Shown here piece after piece: positions 27,355-39,976 of a stretch of DNA of 64,000 nucleotides. The first letter of the stretch is position 1; each line of letters begins with the position of its first letter. Both the position numbers and the translations under genes were made by a program. Source of the stretch: Theristus sp. LFF4_11 (lineage: Eukaryota > Nematoda > Chromadorea > Monhysterida > Xyalidae); the NCBI GenBank assembly GCA_030248135.1, contig JASANC010000064.1, positions 38,183 through 102,182 on the forward strand, given 5' to 3'. A model generated the notes under the pieces. The model had not been told where the DNA came from. It searched no databases and saw only the letters and a list, made by a program, of their open reading frames with translations.

Positions 27355-30300
27355 ATGCCGTTCAAAATACAAAATCTCTGCTGCAGAACAAATCGCTCCA
27401 ACCCGTCAAGCATCGTTTCATTCGTGCTTTACTCAATCGTGTTCATCATAATTTCGTTTTTCAATCGATACACGCGCGCGTTTCGCGCGATCACACCGCT
27501 CTGTGTCACCGACCCTGTGATCAAAACGCAGACCGTCGATTTCAACAGTTTATTCTATCAAACAGCCAGTCTGCCGATCTGCAGCGTCTTGGGCCCGCAA
27601 GAGGACATCCGTCGACAGATCTGCTGTCACTGTATCGTGGTGCCCGGGCCGGCGGCGTGCTCGTACGATAGGGTGCGAGCTTTCTTGCGATTGTTTTGTT
27701 TCCTTTAACGAAAAATCCAGGAAGATTCCACATTTGCCTCTGTTTGCTAATTTCATGGCTGTTTCACTCTTTATAATTCAGGTTTTCGTTGTTGTTTGAA
27801 TCTGAATTTGTCTTGTATCTTGAGAATAGAAGGCGTTCAATATTTCCGCCTTTAGGTGCCGAAGAATTGGGGTGCGCTAGTAAATGTCACCAATCTACGG
27901 CCGTACGTCTCGCCGGGTCTTCAGAAGCGGCTCGTCGTCGAGGTCAGTTCATTTCGCAAGTCTCTGTTTTTTCGGTGGTCAGGCAATGGTGGTTTTTTGA
28001 TTTTGGAAAACACAACTTTCTTCGACAAATTCCTTGAAACTCAAAAACACCGAATGTCACCTCTCATTCAATTCAGAACGGTCGCGCCACTGATGTGTTG
28101 TTTCAATTCTGCTGTGCGAGAATCTGGTTTGAGCAGCAGTCTGACGAGAACAAGCTGATGTGGATGGAAGCAAGGAGAACAGTTTGGCAGTACGCTTCTG
28201 ATGAGAATCGGATAAAGCCGACCACAACGGTACCGTTGTACCGCGGCACCACCAAAGCGGGACCGCGACCGTGGTCGGGACGGGTCGGCGGTACGCAGCC
28301 GTGGGAGACGACGACGACGACGGATTTCATTAACATTTGGCTTTTAACGGCTCCACCGTCGACGGCGACAACGACGAAGACGAGTTGGACTTGGCCGAGG
28401 ACGGAGACAACATCAACCACGGGTAGATGGAGTTGGCTGTCAAAGTCAACGACCGCCAGTTGGTCGTGGCGAACGACGCCGGACTGGGCGACGACGACGA
28501 GAAGAACGCCGGGATCGCAAGTGAGTTTTGCGGATTAGCGCGTCATCTCGAAACACACACGCTCCGATTTGCGCGGACACGCCTTCCGAGTTGAGGAACC
28601 ACTCCGTGAGGTACACCACACCCTTGCCCAAGTCTGAAGTGCGGTATTCCAAACCAGAATGCTCGAATTCACTTCACACATCAGCTCAGGTTGTCGCTTG
28701 TTTGTGAGAGTGTGTTTGTTGCCTTATCATCAACGGTGAATTATGTTACAGACGCAGACCTGCCAAGATGACGCGTTGCCGCACGTTTGTCAAATGGTGA
28801 AAGAGGCTGGCTGCCACAAGCACGCCTTGCTCGTTGCAGTGCCGCCGGAACTTTGCAAGAGAACCTGCGACTTGTGCCCGAGGGTGCAACCAAATTCAGG
28901 GTTGTGGTCTGATTTGTTTAAGAGACCGTCCGCTATAAGTGGGTACATTTTTGTCCCTCGCAAAAAATCGATTTCGCTCATTTTTGGTACAAAGGTGCCG
29001 TTACGTCCCAATATGAAAGTTCCGGCCCGTTTTTGAAAAAAAATCAACCCCAACGTTTTCTACAGGCTTGCGAAGTAGGCCAAGTCGAAAAAAGTTGGTA
29101 TTTTTCCCAATTTATAAAAAATGCTAATTTTACAAACTCAAAAAGCAAAATAGAAAAAAGTGATCGAAAAAAAAGTTGTACTATTTTTGCTACTCTTTCA
29201 CATGATAATATTATTGTTGTCAAAAACCAAACCAAAAATTTGGTACAAACAAAAAACAGCAAAAATTGAGTTTTTTAATTTTTTAATTTTTTCACTTTTT
29301 TGCCTTTAAAAGCTCAGGGTTTAAATTGACCGTTCCAAATTTTACAGCATCGTTTTCGCCGCAAAAAACTGGTCTGGAAACTTGTAAATTAAAAAAAATT
29401 CAGAGGTATATATTTTAGATATTTGAGTTACAAAATTATCCGAAAAAGTGCGATTTTTTGCTCAGACCAAAGTAATTCCGTTTTTATACGTACTCGATAG
29501 CAAAATCATCAATAGTGACCGGGGTGAAAAATGTAGCATTTTGAATGGAATTTCACGTGATTTATTTATTTTTTGCAAATAACAAATTATGTTCTTGGTG
29601 CAAAGCAAAATTCTAAACAAATAAGGTTTTTAACTTGAATTTTTTTGTTTTTCCGTGTGTAAAAGCCTCAAACAAGGATTTTAACCAAAAACTTTTAACA
29701 CCACGTAATTCACCGTGTAAAACTGGTCTAGAAACCGTTAAAGAAAAGAAAACATACGGTACATCAACAGCAGTTTCGAGTTTTCAATGTTTTTCAAAGG
29801 AGTCATTTTTTGCCAAGACTGAAAAAGCTCCTGTTTTGAAGCTCCAGTTCGCCGCGATGAAAACAAAATAATCACCACACATGATCATAATGAAAAATAA
29901 ACCATTTCGGATGTTGTGTCAGGTGGCTTACTCAAATTTTACAATTGTTGAACCATATTCTCGGTGCAAAGTAAAAATGAAAAAATCTTGAGTTTTTCTT
30001 CGTCAAATAGACGACACACACGTATCAAATTAAAAAAACAAGTCCTCCAACCGACGAAATAAATTCAACAATCATATTTAAGATCGGCTTTTTCAGAATA
30101 CCGACCCCCCTTAGACACAGTTTTTCAAAAGTTTTCAAATTTTGAAAAATTAACATCAATCAAACCGTCTTGATACGCTGAGTTCGAAAATCACATTTGT
30201 TTTTTGATTTGACCCATTTTTATATTAAAAAAAGGAAAAACCTTTTTTTCGAGGGATTTTTAGAAAAATGGCTTTAACTCGCTTCTGCGTTAAGCTATTA

Positions 30301-33300
30301 ACAAAATTCAAAAACCAATCGATTTCGCTTGTGCCCACGCACATTTTTATGTTAACATTATTTTACAAAAAATGTTGTTTTATGTTTGAAATTTAGAAAA
30401 AAACTGAAAGAGTTTGTGGTTATTGCTGTGTTTGGGCACTTTTAAAGGATGCGGAGTAGGGTTGCTAAGTGATTGTGAAAGCACTTGAAAAATGCTACAA
30501 GTATGCAAAAAATAAAAAAAATCGATTGCGCATTAAAAAGAAACGAAGCATTACAATATCGGTCGCCCGCATGCATACAGGGTATTTCCTGGTATGTCGA
30601 CAAAGTGTATAGCAACGAAGACAAAAATCCAAAAACGGGTATTAGGGCTAGTTTTTGCGCTGAATCCGAAAAAGTGGGTACCGTTGTGAAATTTTGCTAC
30701 AGTTGCTTAGAATTTGCGATTTTTTGGTTTTTAGTCTTTTGTGGATTGTTTCTGGTCTGTGTGGTGTTATACATAAATTAATCAGGCCAAATTTGGTATC
30801 AATCGGCTCCCCTTAATCATGAGAACAATTTCCTTTCTGATACCGCAACTATATTATTGTTACCGTAACCCACAGAGCACGATTTTTACTATTTTAAAAA
30901 TTTTTAGGCCTGAAAGTGACATTTTTGATTCCTGTAGTGTTCTAGTTGTTCGAATTGAATCAAATTTGTATCAGTCAATTACTCTTGGTCAGGCAAACAA
31001 CTTTCATTTAAATACCGTACCCACCGCTTGACTTCCGTACTCATTGAAGAATGGTATTCTACCAAGTTTTCACCATTTTCAGGCATGAAATTGGCTTCAT
31101 GGTCTATGCAGTATCATACTTGAACGAATCTAGTCAAATTTAGCATCAATCGACTCCTCTTAAAGCAAACAACTTTCACTCAGCTACCGTAATCCTTGCT
31201 AAAAGTTGCCCTAATACCCGTTTTTAGATTTTTGTCTCCGTTGCTCTACAATTTGTCGACCTTACCAGGAAATACCCTGTATGCATGCAGTGGGTCAAAT
31301 CAAAAAACAAATGTGATTTTCGAACTCAGCGTATTGAGACGGTTCGATTGGTGTTAATTTTTTCAAAATTTGAAAACTTTTGAAAAACTGTGTCTAAGGG
31401 GGTCCTTATTCTGAAAAAGCCGATCTTAAATATGATCGTTGAATTTATTTCGTCGGTTGGAGGACTTGTTTTTTTAAATTTGATTCGTGTGTGTCGTCTA
31501 TTTAGAACAAACGCGCTGATATTTTTTTGACCACTCCATAACATTGTTTTCTTATGACGAAGAAAAACTCAAGATTTTTTCATTTTTACTTTGCACCGAG
31601 AATATGGTTTAACAATTGTAAAATTTGAGTAAGCCACCTGACACAACATCCGAAATGGTTTATTTTTCATTATGATCATGTGTGGTGATTATTTTGTTTT
31701 CATCGCGGCGAACTGGAGCTTCAAAACAGGAGCTTTTTCAGTCTTAGCAAAAAATGACTCCTTTGAAAAACATTGAAAACTCGAAACTGCTGTTGATGCA
31801 CCGTATGTTTTCTTTTCTTTAACGGTTTCTAGACCAGTTTTACACGGTGAATTACGTGGTGTTAAAAGTTTTTGGTTAAAATCCTTGTTTGAGGCTTTTA
31901 CACACGGAAAAACAAAAAAATTCAAGTTAAAAACCTTATTTGTTCAGAATTTTGCTTTGTACCAAGAACATAATTTGTTATTTGCAAAAAATAAATAAAT
32001 CACGTGAAATTCCATTCAAAGTGCTACATTTTTCACCCCGGTCACTATGGATGATTTTGCTATCGAGTACGTATAAAAACGGAATTACTTTGGTCTGAGC
32101 AAAAAATCGCACTTTTTCGGATAATTTTGTAACTCAAATATCTAAAATATATACCTCTGAATTTTTTTTAATTTACAAGTTTCCAGACCAGTTTTTTGCG
32201 GCGAAAACGATGCTGTAAAATTTGGAACGGTCAATTTAAACCCTGAGCTTTTAAAGGCAAAAAAGTAAAAAAATTAAAAAATTAAAAAACTCAAATTTTG
32301 CTGTTTTTTGTTTGTACCAAGTTTTTGGTTTGGTTTTTGACAAAAATAATATTATCATGTGAAAGAATAGCAAAAATAGTACAACTTTTGTTTCGATCAC
32401 TTTTTTCTATTTTGCTTTTTGAGTTTGTAAAATTAGCATTTTTTATAAATTGGGAAAAATACCAACTTTTTTCGACTTGGCCTACTTCGCAAGCCTGTAG
32501 AAAACGTTGGGGTTGATTTTTTTTCAAAAACGGGCCGGAACTTTTATATTGGGACGTAACGGCACCTTTGTGCCAAAAATGAGCGAAATCGATTTTTTGC
32601 GAGGGGCAATTTGTTGTTAAAATGTACCCACTTATAGCGGACGGTCTCTTAAGGTTTTTGTGGAGTTTCTTCCGAATTTTTATTCCTACATAAGCCCAAT
32701 AACCCAAATGTTCTTCTTGAAGGGAAGCCAATTTCATTTGCTCGAAATCTGCGTTTGGACTTTTATAATTTCAGAAAAAAAACGAAAATAAAACAACAGC
32801 ATGCAGCGGGGAGGGGTGCTTCTTCAGTGATACATGTGTCGTTATTTCTCCGCTTCCATGCCTTCATTTAACCTGCGTTTTTAGGCACGGGCACCGTTCA
32901 ACCGTCCGTCGTAGATCCACAGGTGCCGTCGCAGTGCAAACGGGATCAGATTCCGTCGAATCTTTGTTTGGCAGGATTCAATAGTTTTTCGGAGAAGACG
33001 ATCCGCTGGGCGTTTCACGCGGAGCACGTCGAGTGTCTCGCGTATGCGCACCATTCGTGTGCAGGCGACCTGTCACGTCGCAACAGCTATGCGTCCTACG
33101 ATTCGTGTGCTGCCGCTTGTTTGCCAAGTGCGGTCCAGTTCTCTGTTTTTGTTTGTATCCGCAGTTTTTGTTTGTATTTTATTTTGTACTGTTTTGCTTT
33201 TCACACACCACATTTTCAATGATCAAACAAGCAGACGTAACGTCAGCTACAGTATAACTTTAGGCAATATAAAACAGAATGTTGTGAATGCACACTCATA

Positions 33301-34261
33301 CTGGATCCCTCTCTTGGCGGGGGCTCGCACCTGCGCCGAACGCCAGAGTCTAAAGTGCTAACCACCAGGCCATCGTCGGAGACACAGCACTGATTCGTGT
33401 TTTTGTCACGTGACTACGTTCGTCGTTGTCTGTGTTTCGTGTTGATTGTGGTTCGGTCGTTCAGAGCAGCGCTCCGTTTGTGCGGCGAATCTGGCGCCGG
33501 TGAGCTCGTGCGAAGGCAGAGGGGGCGCCGTGTGTCCCCGGGGCACCCGCTGCGTCATCGGCACCTTCCAGGCCGGCTGCTGTGACGCGCTGCTACAAGG
33601 TGGCACATCCATCAATCGAAATATCTAAAGAGCACACTTTAAGGACCGTTTATACCTGCATACGCCAGGCATGAACGGAAGTATATGCAATATAAAACAT
33701 GAGAACTGACTGACGTGACGTGATGTGCATGTACGGCATGTATGGATCTCGTGTTATTGCATACTACCGTTCACACCTGACGTACGTCGACGTACGTCTA
33801 CATACGTCAGGTAGCGTATTCAGAGAGGACGTTCACACTCGGGGGACTGCACTTGAGTGAATTCTTGGATTGGTGAACCAAGTATAATTGGGAACACATT
33901 GAATTGTGTAATTGATTGGATTTAAAATTTATGATCCAAAGACTAGGATTGAGAAATAGACATGATTTACCTTGCCAATTTTCGATTTCGATGATCTCCA
34001 GGTTCGCAGGTGCCTAACGGCTAGCTACCGAATGCCTAAACGCCAACGTACAAACCGAACCGTCCAACCCGTTTGTTTTTCCAACGTTCAGACCAATACG
34101 AGCGCAGCCTGTTCCCGGCGTGCCACGGCGGCACGCGACTGGTCGAATTCGAGGCGATGGGCTGGAAACGACCGTTTCTCGGTGCCCGATGCGCGGACAA
34201 CTTCTGTCCGAACGGCTCGCATTGTATAGAAACGGAGAAACTGGCGCACTGCTGCAAGTGA
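27355..34261 (+). CDS. Membrane-anchored mosaic protein: ShKT, Kunitz and two lustrin-like Cys modules
   Basis: Seven exons (27355-27672, 27856-27942, 28077-28520, 28752-28883, 32923-33127, 33465-33599, 34092-34261) join in phase to 496 residues. Residues about 19-36 form one hydrophobic segment (SSIVSFVLYSIVFIIISF), a signal anchor or uncleaved signal. A Cys-containing region (CCARIWFEQQSDENK) is followed by a Thr/Trp-rich stretch (TTTKTSWTWPRTETTSTTGR). Then comes a ShKT module with six cysteines (CQDDALPHVC to CKRTCDLC), a Kunitz-type module (CKRDQIPSNLC to YASYDSCAAAC), and two lustrin-like modules (CPRGTRCVIGTFQAGCC and CPNGSHCIETEKLAHCC). Such mixtures are common in nematode secreted and cuticle-associated proteins. 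The exon at 32923 may start upstream (acceptor at 32884), but only 32923 keeps phase. Protease inhibition by the Kunitz module is not assured because its spacing is unusual. Confidence 0.75.
28922..32648. mobile_element. 3.7-kb element with ~1.3-kb terminal inverted repeats, flanked by TTAA
   Basis: The ends GAGACCGTCCGCTATAAGTG and its exact complement are flanked by TTAA on both sides (28918-28921 and 32649-32652). The left arm (28922 to about 30223) and right arm (about 31291-32648) are near-identical inverted copies. A second, inner inverted pair lies at about 30567-30650 and 31205-31289 (ACAGGGTATTTCCTGGTA and complement); about 340 bp of the left side (30225-30566) has no counterpart on the right. 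Only short AT-rich ORFs are present (78 codons in each arm), so no transposase was found. TTAA flanks suggest a piggyBac-like mechanism, but the long arms are more like foldback elements; the class is unresolved. The element lies in the intron between the ShKT and Kunitz exons of the mosaic gene. Confidence 0.88.
33300..33382 (-). mobile_element. tRNA-like SINE head (minus strand)
   Basis: Read on the minus strand, TGGCCTGGTGGTTAGCAC is an A-box-like start and GGTGCGAGCCCCCGCC a B-box, spaced as in a tRNA. It does not fold as a functional tRNA and lies in an intron, so it is more likely a SINE head. Confidence 0.5.
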
Positions 34262-34296
34262 TCGATTGATGGTTGCTGGCCTCTGTGTTCTAGCGC

Positions 34297-34302
34297 AATA
34301 AA
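34297..34302 (+). terminator. Polyadenylation signal of the mosaic-protein gene
   Basis: AATAAA lies 36 bases after the stop codon at 34261. Confidence 0.7.
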
Positions 34303-35215
34303 TCTTGGGCAGTTTTTTGGTGGTAACAAGCCACAGATTTTAACACCGCCAATGAAATAAAGCTGTGAACGTCAACACTTTCAACATTTTTTGTTGGAAC
34401 AGACAAAATGCGGCAATCAACGGTAAAAAAAGAGTGTAAATGGTGAGAGAACAAAGCCATTCGAGATGGCATTTCGGGAAAAAAGGCTAAATCAAAATTA
34501 AACTGAAACTGTAGGTACGTCAGTTTGAAAAAATATTTACTTAGAACTTTATTCGCCGTGTTTTAGATGCAGCACAGTTTTTATGTGCGCAATTGTTGTG
34601 TTCAAAGTTGCCTTATCATTGTAAATGTGTAGTACACCTTTCTTTTCCAGAAAAACGAGTATTTCGGGTAGATCAGTGCCGTGGTACAAAATGAACAATA
34701 AAATGATTATGAGCTTTTGTTGTTGTTTTTCATTGAAAACAAACTAAGCCAGTGTACAACGCCAAGATTTATTTGACAAACTGATTGACGACATGTGAAT
34801 TTTCTTCATCTAATATATCACAACAACATTTGATTATGGTAACGCATTGGCAAGCACAACAAACATGACATAAAATTAAAAGAAACAACAGATAAAGAAA
34901 TGTCCAAAAATAAATAAAAAATTTCGGTAGCTTTATCAAACTAGCCGTTTTCAAAATAACAGTGAACAACTAATGCCAGCTTCAGATGTAATGTTCAAAG
35001 ATTGTTTTCGAACTGTTTTTAACTCATTGAAAAATCATCCCATACAAGCTGGTTTTACAAGTCCTGGTTTGAAGACTTACACTTCTCCACCGTCACAAAC
35101 AATGCAGTTTCACACATAAAAATGCATTCGCGAAACGTTTTGCAGCCGCCGCAGCTTTTTCTGCCCTGCTACTCACGAAAGCCAGTGACTGCATGAGACT
35201 GCAATGAATTGGGAG

Positions 35216-35502
35216 TACAGCATGGTCGATTAAATATGGCAATTTTTTCAGGGTGCATGCAAGGAGCGCGCGAAATTTGAATGAAAAACAAAACAAAAAA
35301 CATTCAGCAACCTGATTGCGCATCAAATTGTTTTTTAATTGATCTATTTGTTCGTGCTATTCTATTCATTATTTGTCCATTGCACACACGATTGGCAAAC
35401 ATTGGCATGTTGGCATGTTCGAGACAGACAACTCCTAGTCTGCGCCCAACCTCACTTTGAATGAAAAAACAAGGACTGTCTTATTTATTCGGTCACACTG
35501 TA
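35216..35502. mobile_element. MITE family B, copy 2
   Basis: The same layout as the copy at 17929 (end TACAGCATGGTCGATTAAAT, interior GCAAGGAGCGCGCGAAATTT, inverted end TTATTCGGTCACACTGTA), but more diverged. Confidence 0.75.
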
Positions 35503-35592
35503 AGTGCACGGTCTTCAAACAAGGACTTTTTGTCGCAGTTCTGCGACAAACCCTGTCCGAGTCGAATTCTGCTGCCCGTTTCACTAGACTGA

Positions 35593-38500
35593 TCAATTAT
35601 TCACACCACAATTTGCCAGCTCGTCGCTGATTGGCTCGTTACTTGTCGCCGAATCATAGAACTGATACACCGGGTACAGCGGCAGTGGCAGGGCATCGTT
35701 GCTGTCAAACTCCGCGATCACTTCCCCTGCGCTCGCTGAAATTTCGGGCGGTTCCTCCGAGAACAAGTTATTGTTGTCCAGAATGTTCGCAATTTCCTCA
35801 TCGACTTCATCGTCGCCGCACTCTGTGTCGTCGCCGTTGTTCACGCCGGCGGCACTTTCTTCGTATGACGGGGGCGCTGAAGTTTTTTTTTTGATTTTGG
35901 CACAGTTTGTTGGCCTGTTCTGGCACGTGTGTAAAGGAAAGGGAGCTGAAGGCGACGGTGTGCTCTTCATTTTGTGCATGTTTCGATCATCATTTTTTCG
36001 GTTCTGCGACTCAAATGCGTTTGCAGACGTCGAAAGAAAATCAGTTGCATGCTTGATGCGACAATCCAAAGTAACCCTGGTGACTCGACCGTACCTCAGG
36101 ACACGCGGGTCGTTTTGCTAATTCTGAATTTCCGCGCTTCTGAAACTGCTCACCTGCATGAGCGCATTGAGTCGCAGAACCAAAATCAAAGATAACAACG
36201 ACTAACGAATGCCGGCCATCGCCTCGTGGTAGCTGGGCGGTGCGCTCAGCTTGCCGTGGCCGCAAAGCGCCGTTGAGCAAGCTGCTTGCACGTCCGAAGC
36301 GCGACTGAACGCCGACTCAACCAACGGAATCGTGCCGATGGTCACGGGCTGCTCCAGAACCACCAACGGATGCTTGTCCTTGGCCTGCGCAACGCTCAGC
36401 ACAACCGTATAATCAACCTGTAAGATAAACTGTTTTAGTTTTTTTGTGGTTGCTTCTGATGGGCTAATACAGCAATTTCATGGTGGGAAACTTCGCTCTG
36501 ATGATCGTGTACGTTTAATGCTGCATATACAAGTACGCCTCCACATGTACAGTTTGTACAGTTTGTTTCTTTAAGCCTGTCATCTTTTGAGGAATATAAT
36601 AGAGCCGCGAAAGAACAAAAAGAACAAAACCGTGTTCGAAAAAACAGAGATATTTTGCCACAAATGCGTGTCAGTCCCGACCATAACCCGATTTCGGGTT
36701 CATTCTTCGTTATAATTCCAAATTTCCCGCGCCCTCTGTATCTGCTCAAAAAGTGACATGTTAAAAACTATACCGTATACCTGTATCAAGTCCGGCTCTT
36801 GGAAGCTGGGCGTGACGGCCGGCACGTGCAGCGTCGGTCGAAAGCGACAGTCGCCGTCGCGTTTCGCGCATTTCTCGGCGTAGCTTTGCGCGCACAGCAC
36901 CCGTCTGCTCGTCTTCGAGCCGAGGAACGCGTGACAGACGACCCGCTGCAGCAGCTGCACCTGGATGCACTTGAGCGACTGGTGCAGCCGATTCGCCACT
37001 TCCACGGTGACGTCCAGTGGCTCGCCGGGAACGTAGCCTGGTGGTTTGTTTTTCTTCTTTACGATTGTCAGTTCACAGTCGAACTCGTAAATTATAGTCA
37101 ATATCACCTTGATTGGTTGGTGATCACGTGCACGCGATGCGTTCTGTGCAGGACTGACTCCACAGACTCACAGCGTATACGCTCACAGTGCAGCGTAAAT
37201 GCCTGCACAGAAAGCATGCATCACGTGATCTCTAAATCAATTAGCAGATTGCCTATTCGACTTTAGAGTTTGACTGTGTATGTTTTTGCATAAAAATGAG
37301 CAATTCTGATTTGGCACCAGAATCGTTTTTTTTTCGCCGGAAAGCTGGAACAAGATGAATAGAATGCAAGCATAGAAAAGAACTCGCAAGATCCAGATTG
37401 ATCTCGTTTTTTTCTGATTTTGAGGGCAGGCGAAGAACTTTTCGATGACATGAACATTAGCCAATTAGCTATTTATGCTCAAATTCATGCACGCTGATTG
37501 GATGGCAAAATTTTCAAACGTGACATGATCTTTTAACTTGCTCATCTCACCAGTTTTGCGCATGCACATCAGTGCGGTCACATGACCCCTCCGTTTGCGA
37601 CCGCCACAGAAGCCGCCGGTCACCTCGCGGTGCGCATCCCGTATGGCGGTCTCTGCCAGTTGCGGTTGCTCGTTCAGATCGTGTCGCCTGACCACGGTGA
37701 ACAGCGCTTTGCGACTGTGCTTCGTTTGGTTCCACTCGCTGATGTGCGCCTGCGATGACAAAAAATGAGAAAATAAATACCGTTAAAACACCAGCGCAAA
37801 GTGAAACGCAAAAACTATAGATAAACACACCATACCGTAATGCACATACCGTTGCACACCATACGTAACACCATACCGTAGCTCACATACCGCAACACAC
37901 CATATCGTAACACCATACCGTAACACACATACCGTAACACACATACCGTAACACACCATACCGGAACGCACCATACCGGAACGCACCATACCGTAACACA
38001 CCATACCGTAACACACCATACCGGAACGCACCATACCGTAACACACCATACCGTAACACACCATACCGGAACGCACCATACCGTAACACACCATACCGGA
38101 ACGCACCATACCGTAACACACCATACCGTAACACACCATACCGGAACGCACCATACCGGAACGCACCATACCGTAACACACCATATCGGAACGCACCATA
38201 CCGTAACACACCATACCGTAACACACCATACCGGAACGCACCATACCGGAACGCACCATACCGTAACACACCATATCGGAACGCACCATACCGTAACACA
38301 CCATACCGTAACACACCATACCGGAACGCACCATACCGTAACACACCATACCGTAACACACCATATCGGAACGCACCATACCGTAACACACCATACCGTA
38401 ACACACCATACCGGAACGCACCATACCGTAACACACTATACCGTAACACACCATACCGGAACGCACCATACCGGAACGCACCATACCGTAACACACCATT

Positions 38501-39976
38501 CCGGAACGCACCATACCGTAACACACCATACCGTAACACACATACCGTAACACACATACCGTAACACACCATGCCGTAACACACCATACCGTAACCAACT
38601 TTGACAAAATATCGAATCGTCCCATAAGCGTTAGCTGAGTCGAACGACGTCGGCAACTCCGAGGGAAGCGTGAACTCAAACGGAAATCTGTGATCGCCCG
38701 CCGCCAGGAACGGCCGAGTGGACAGGTCGACGCCAACCTGCAAAAAAACAAATGCTTTTTTTGGTTGGAATTTTTTAAATTGACGCTGAGGAGAACTTTG
38801 GATGAAATACGACAACAGTGTGCCTGTGAAAGTTCCCCTACAATGTTTTCGACTGCGCTTTCACATCGATTATTGGTCAAATCCAAGCGGGACGACATTA
38901 AACAGCCAATCAGCGATCAAATTGTCCTTGAATCGTTGTTCACTGCTGGACTTTTTTTGATATGAATTTTTTAATCCTTTAGAGACGGACGACATTATTA
39001 CCACTTTGGTGTGGTTCAGGTTCAGTCGTAGGCCTCCAGTGGCAGAGCGCTGCAAAATCTCGTCCCACTGCTTGTTTCGATTGCCCGCTTGATTCAGACT
39101 GGCAGTTTTGCCTTGTTTGTTGTTGTTGGCGTCGCTGTTATGGTCGTTGTTGTTTTCACTATTGTGATTCTCGCCCTGCTTATTGTTGGTGTCCACCTTT
39201 GACCAGAGCACTTGTCGATCGTCGAAGTAAATTTTTTCTTGCGAATGCGGCACATTACGCAGAGTAACAGGCGGCGTCTTTTTGGTCTGAAAAAAATGAA
39301 AAATGACGGTTTTGAAAGTGAACTGGTAAACTTGCATCATTTGAACGGCATATCGGTTGTTTATCGCATAACTGCGCAGAAAGAGAAGAGGACAAAGGCG
39401 ATACGTAGTTTTATCGGGAAGTGCAAGTCATTTTAAAAGAACTGCACACGTTCGAAGGATTGAGTGCGCAAAGTGCCGGGGCTCCAGTGATTGACCATAA
39501 TTGAAAAGGAAATCCCAACGCTGTTGAAAAAAAAACGAAATAAAAAAGTATGAGCACACCATGTTTACCGTTGAAAATATTGAACATGCACAGGTGGCCT
39601 GAAAACAAAACCACCACTCGAAAACCACCGTTTTCCATGCAAGCTAGAAGCCGAACTGCGCTTAAACGCAGGACTCTGATTAACTGGTTAGGCTAATCGA
39701 ACATTTAAAAAATCAAAAAAAAACTCAAAATTTCCCGCCTCCACCACTGACATTTTCCACCGTCTGCCCGTCGTCGTCGTCGTTGATGTATTTCGGCGTC
39801 AGCTCTCGCTCCACCCAGAACACTCTCGCCGAGCCGTAGAATTGCGCCGCGATTTGGTCGCAAAACAGACGCGCCGACGTGACGCTGACGTAGATGACGC
39901 CAGTGACCGTGTCACCCGGCTCGTACACGGCAAACTGGCGGTCGAACTCGACGCGGAACTCGTTCAAGTTTGACAT
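35593..39976 (-). CDS. Alpha-arrestin (arrestin domain-containing protein) with PPxY motifs
   Basis: Alpha-arrestins are adaptors that bring NEDD4-type ubiquitin ligases to membrane cargo. Seven exons (39752-39976, 39005-39286, 38600-38737, 37551-37749, 36781-37037, 36207-36417, 35593-35876) join in phase to 531 residues. The arrestin N domain is clear: FAVYEPGDTVTGVIYVSV, FYGSARVFWVE, DLSTRPFLAAGDHRFPFEFT and YGTIRYFVK. The C domain follows (TGYVPGEPLDVTVEVANR, VVCHAFLGSKT). The tail has two PPxY-type motifs, APPSYHEA and PPSYEES, near a very acidic segment. Exon 2 carries an Asn/Lys-rich insert of about 50 residues (DHNSDANNNKQGKTA) between N-domain strands, which is unusual. The intron 37750-38599 is mostly a 15-bp minisatellite. 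Confidence 0.93.
37110..37228. mobile_element. MITE family C, copy 2 (alpha-arrestin intron)
   Basis: GATTGGTTGGTGATCACGTG at the left is matched by the inverted GCATGCATCACGTGATC at the right, with a shorter inner inversion (TTCTGTGCAGG and CCTGCACAGAA). Confidence 0.7.
37835..38594. repeat. 15-bp minisatellite in an alpha-arrestin intron
   Basis: About 50 units of ACACCATACCGTAAC and its variant GCACCATACCGGAAC, mixed in a higher-order pattern. On the gene (minus) strand each unit reads GGTATGGTGYGTTMC. The array begins inside the splice donor of exon 38600-38737. Because 15 is divisible by 3, the array is open in several frames (a 371-codon frame on the minus strand); these are not genes. 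Confidence 0.97.

Larger units (their letters stand above)
34262..35592. other. Convergent intergenic region, mosaic protein / alpha-arrestin
   Basis: Contains the 3' flanks of two convergent genes and a MITE family B copy (35216-35502). No gene is seen. Confidence 0.6.

Noticed and set aside
29635..31925. Pair of 78-codon ORFs, one in each arm of the long-inverted-repeat element
   Set aside because: Identical only because the arms are inverted copies; too short, with no recognisable domain.
37783..38898. 371- and 310-codon minus-strand ORFs of YGMVC/RYGAF repeats
   Set aside because: They are translations of the 15-bp minisatellite, open in several frames because 15 is divisible by 3, and lie in an alpha-arrestin intron.
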